32,555 nt of DNA from a virus. The notes under the pieces are model-generated. The model made no database searches and was not told where the DNA came from. It saw nothing but the letters and a program-made list of their open reading frames with translations. Positions 31,313-32,555 of this stretch are shown in pieces; position 1 is the first letter of the stretch; every line of letters begins with the position of its first letter. The stretch covers positions 1 through 32,555 of IMG/VR virus record IMGVR_UViG_3300025087_000231. One strand, written 5' to 3'. Both the position numbers and the translations under genes were made by a program.

Positions 31313-31341
31313 ATTATGTAAATATATTTCCGCAATGTCAA
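31313..31341 (-). promoter_or_regulatory. leftward promoter P3 (TTGACA-17-CATAAT)
   Basis: On the minus strand: -35 TTGACA (31341-31336), 17-base spacer, -10 CATAAT (31318-31313), a near-consensus sigma70 promoter. Transcription would begin about 31308 and run through the hairpin-rich leader into the DUF559 gene. Confidence 0.75.
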
Positions 31342-31352
31342 GGTGTATTTTA

Positions 31353-31428
31353 ACCGACGACAAGACGACAAATTGACGGAAAAACCCTAGATATCATACC
31401 CCCCCATCGTCGGTAAAAACGATGTTTT
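31353..31428 (+). other. inverted repeats upstream of P2
   Basis: ACCGACGA (31353-31360) pairs with TCGTCGGT (31407-31414), while CATCGT (31405-31410) pairs with ACGATG (31419-31424), followed by TTTT. The two pairings exclude each other, as in attenuators, but the region lies upstream of P2 and the terminator form is weak. It may insulate P2 from upstream rightward transcripts, or hold an operator. Nothing else was seen in this stretch. Confidence 0.4.
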
Positions 31429-31455
31429 GAGAGGGAAAAATAAATTTATAAAACA

Positions 31456-31484
31456 TTGACTTTTTTTCAATAGTCATATATACT
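31456..31484 (+). promoter_or_regulatory. early promoter P2 (TTGACT-17-TATACT)
   Basis: A strong sigma70-type promoter: -35 TTGACT (31456-31461), 17-base spacer, -10 TATACT (31479-31484). Transcription is expected from about 31491. It drives the zinc-finger-like and SSB-like genes through a structured 125-base leader. Confidence 0.8.
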
Positions 31485-31490
31485 TTATTC

Positions 31491-31578
31491 ATGAGCATGG
31501 GACAACAAAACAATTTCCCCCTGATAACACCCCTGGCGGATTCCATCTGCGCTCCCACGCTCATAATCCCCAGGGGTG
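31491..31578 (+). promoter_or_regulatory. structured leader with interlocking stems (pseudoknot/switch candidate)
   Basis: Stem A pairs ATGAGCATGGG (31491-31501) with CCCACGCTCAT (31554-31564), 10 of 11 pairs. Stem B pairs CACCCCTGG (31528-31536) with CCAGGGGTG (31570-31578), 9 of 9. The order is A5', B5', A3', B3', so the two stems form an H-type pseudoknot or exclude each other. Stem B is followed by AATTTTTT, as in an intrinsic terminator, so a read-through/termination switch is possible. The 5' arm of A starts at the predicted transcript start. The ligand or partner is unknown. Confidence 0.6.
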
Positions 31579-31615
31579 AATTTTTTGCAAATAAAATAAG
31601 AGGAGAAAAAATAAA

Positions 31616-31966
31616 ATGGATAACCCAAGCGAGATAGCATATCACGATTGTCCCTTGTGTAATGACCATATATTCGACAAAGAACACACTGAAAAAATAC
31701 AAATGGGACAGCAAAATGTGTTTCATACGGCTCACTCTAGGTGTGTTGATTCTCTTTTCTCAAACGAAAAACATAAAGAAAAACATGAGGCACTTGAAAA
31801 AGCGCATTGGAATTTAATAAATGAAATGAGGTCCTTCAGAGAGATTTTGTTTGAATCCAGGGCCGCTGGATTGCTCAAGACTGGAGAGTATGAGCAGGTT
31901 ACCGTTGCCCTGGACAATTTGGAGGACGTTATAAACGAAATGGGAATGGGAGGAAAAACAAAATGA
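31616..31966 (+). CDS. zinc-finger-like early protein
   Basis: The 116-residue product has an N-terminal CPLC motif and a later HxxHxRC (FHTAHSRC), a likely single zinc site in its first 45 residues, then a helical, charged remainder (FSNEKHKEKHEALEKAHW, then a Leu-rich amphipathic helix). AGAGGAG lies before the ATG. It is the first gene behind P2 and its structured leader, and it overlaps the next gene by ATGA. No family was recognised; regulation or protein binding is a guess. Confidence 0.62.
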   Translation: MDNPSEIAYHDCPLCNDHIFDKEHTEKIQMGQQNVFHTAHSRCVDSLFSNEKHKEKHEALEKAHWNLINEMRSFREILFESRAAGLLKTGEYEQVTVALDNLEDVINEMGMGGKTK

Positions 31967-32382
31967 GCGACTTCACAGACAGAGCTGAGAAACTGGGATA
32001 TAAACAAGAGCAGCAAACAGCCTACGAAAAACTAGAGTGGTTGGACCTGACAAACAAAACGGGGAATTGGGTCTTTCTTGAGGTCCTGGGAGATAAAGAA
32101 ATTGAGTTTACACCGAAAAGCGGAAGGTTGCAGGGAAAATTGGTAAAAAAGATTGTGTTTGAAGCTATTGTAAAAAGCAACAATATGGGTATAGAAGAAG
32201 GGACGAAAATGCAAATAGGCCCTCCTGGATTGCTGCTCTATCAATTAAATCATCGTAAAGGGTTATTTGGGTATCCTTTCAGCATTGGCGTAGAATACTC
32301 TGGAAAAGATGCAGAAGGCAGACACCAGACAAATGTCGTTGATAAAAACAGCTCTATCAATAATGAGGAGGTCCCATTTTGA
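31963..32382 (+). CDS. SSB-like protein with acidic PF tail
   Basis: The 139-residue product is beta-rich (NWVFLEVLGDKEIEFTPKSG, then LVKKIVFEAIVKSN, then LLLYQLNHRKG), compatible with an OB fold, and ends in NNEEVPF. An acidic tail ending in Pro-Phe is the signature of single-stranded DNA-binding protein tips (for example DDDIPF), which recruit replication and repair partners. It starts at an ATGA overlap with GGGAGG upstream. The core does not closely match any SSB recalled, so it is best treated as a probable ssDNA-binding protein. Confidence 0.55.
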   Translation: MSDFTDRAEKLGYKQEQQTAYEKLEWLDLTNKTGNWVFLEVLGDKEIEFTPKSGRLQGKLVKKIVFEAIVKSNNMGIEEGTKMQIGPPGLLLYQLNHRKGLFGYPFSIGVEYSGKDAEGRHQTNVVDKNSSINNEEVPF

Positions 32383-32555
32383 TAATAACGAAAGACTGGC
32401 TTAACAAGCATAACGCCTGCAAGGACGAAGTAATCCGCTTCTGCGAGGTTTACCCCTGCGGGGAAGCCGCACTCAATGACGTTATCCAGCGCCTCGAGCG
32501 GGCTGATTGGCTGCTGTGGCTCCTGGGGCACACTGGCACTCCCCATAGGGAGATG
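32379..32555 (+). CDS. partial early gene at the right edge
   Basis: An open frame begins with TTG overlapping the stop of the SSB-like gene, with GAGGAGG seven bases upstream, a strong ribosome site. It runs 59 codons to the window edge without a stop (MIITKDWLNKHNACKDEVIR... ending HTGTPHREM). The Trp/Leu/Asp-Cys pattern (WLxxxxACxxE, FCEVYPCG, ADWLLWLL) resembles a helical domain often attached to phage repeat proteins, but no function can be given from this fragment. Confidence 0.7.
   Translation, partial: MIITKDWLNKHNACKDEVIRFCEVYPCGEAALNDVIQRLERADWLLWLLGHTGTPHREM

Noticed and set aside
31132-31371. 79-codon leftward open frame, and its 52-codon ATG part, within the P3 leader
   Set aside because: No ribosome site, its longer start overlaps the promoter P3, and the sequence is better explained by hairpins.
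31042-31616. Group I intron around the VSR-like nuclease
   Set aside because: The nuclease is opposite in orientation to the flanking early genes and no split host gene or intron core was recognised.
31394-31735. 113-codon leftward open frame with a hydrophobic start
   Set aside because: It is antisense to P2, the leader and the zinc-finger-like gene, which have a promoter and a ribosome site.
1-32555. tRNA or rRNA genes, integrase or attachment sites, and a lysogeny module
   Set aside because: No cloverleaf-like sequence, recombinase motif or classic repressor gene was found on reading; a computed search was not possible.

Overview
The window looks like one side of a tailed double-stranded DNA bacteriophage genome, probably an uncultivated, short-tailed (podovirus-like) phage of a diderm bacterium. 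No host genes, rRNA or tRNA were seen. The phage assignment rests on a complete packaging and head set in order: terminase small and large subunits, portal, a scaffold candidate and an HK97-type major capsid protein. No tail-sheath, tail-tube or tape-measure gene is visible. Instead there are a short-tail adaptor, a large propeller-like tail protein and an ejection module ending in a 1754-residue LPD38-type polyvalent protein. Host identity is open; the repetitive tail proteins are reminiscent of Elusimicrobiota/Omnitrophota sequences, but that is only an impression.

Layout. Bases 1-28556 form one leftward late block, read from the right: terminase small subunit, SpoVG-like protein, terminase large subunit, GroES-like co-chaperonin, several small proteins including a zinc ribbon and a DUF6496 protein, portal, scaffold candidate, a second zinc-ribbon protein, a head accessory protein and the major capsid protein. 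Next come a cluster of receptor/tail-fibre-like proteins, neck and tail proteins, and the ejection module. The block ends with a lysis-like cassette (XhlA-like, M23 peptidase, holin-like and small membrane proteins) and a metallophosphoesterase. Many genes overlap by ATGA or TAATG, so translation is probably coupled. Bases 28557-28809 are a divergent control region. Bases 28810-32555 hold short rightward early genes: ParB-like, a second metallophosphoesterase, a zinc-finger-like protein and an SSB-like protein. A leftward DUF559/VSR-like endonuclease gene interrupts them.

The most unusual features are these. (1) Up to seven consecutive late proteins, including neck and tail proteins, start with Sec-type signal peptides, and several are cysteine-rich, which suggests that part of the virion is exported or folds in an oxidising compartment. 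(2) The 1754-residue ejection-type protein carries an apparent DnaN sliding-clamp-like region, an HEIGH metallopeptidase motif and an LPD38-like region. It and its two neighbours contain no cysteine in about 2200 residues. (3) All three strong sigma70-like promoters in the early region are followed almost at once by 5'-terminal stem-loops. One leader has interlocking stems (a pseudoknot or switch), and another is a roughly 250-nt hairpin-rich RNA candidate. (4) Two clear metallophosphoesterase paralogues sit near opposite ends of the window.

All assignments come from reading the sequence and recalled family motifs; no database search was run.
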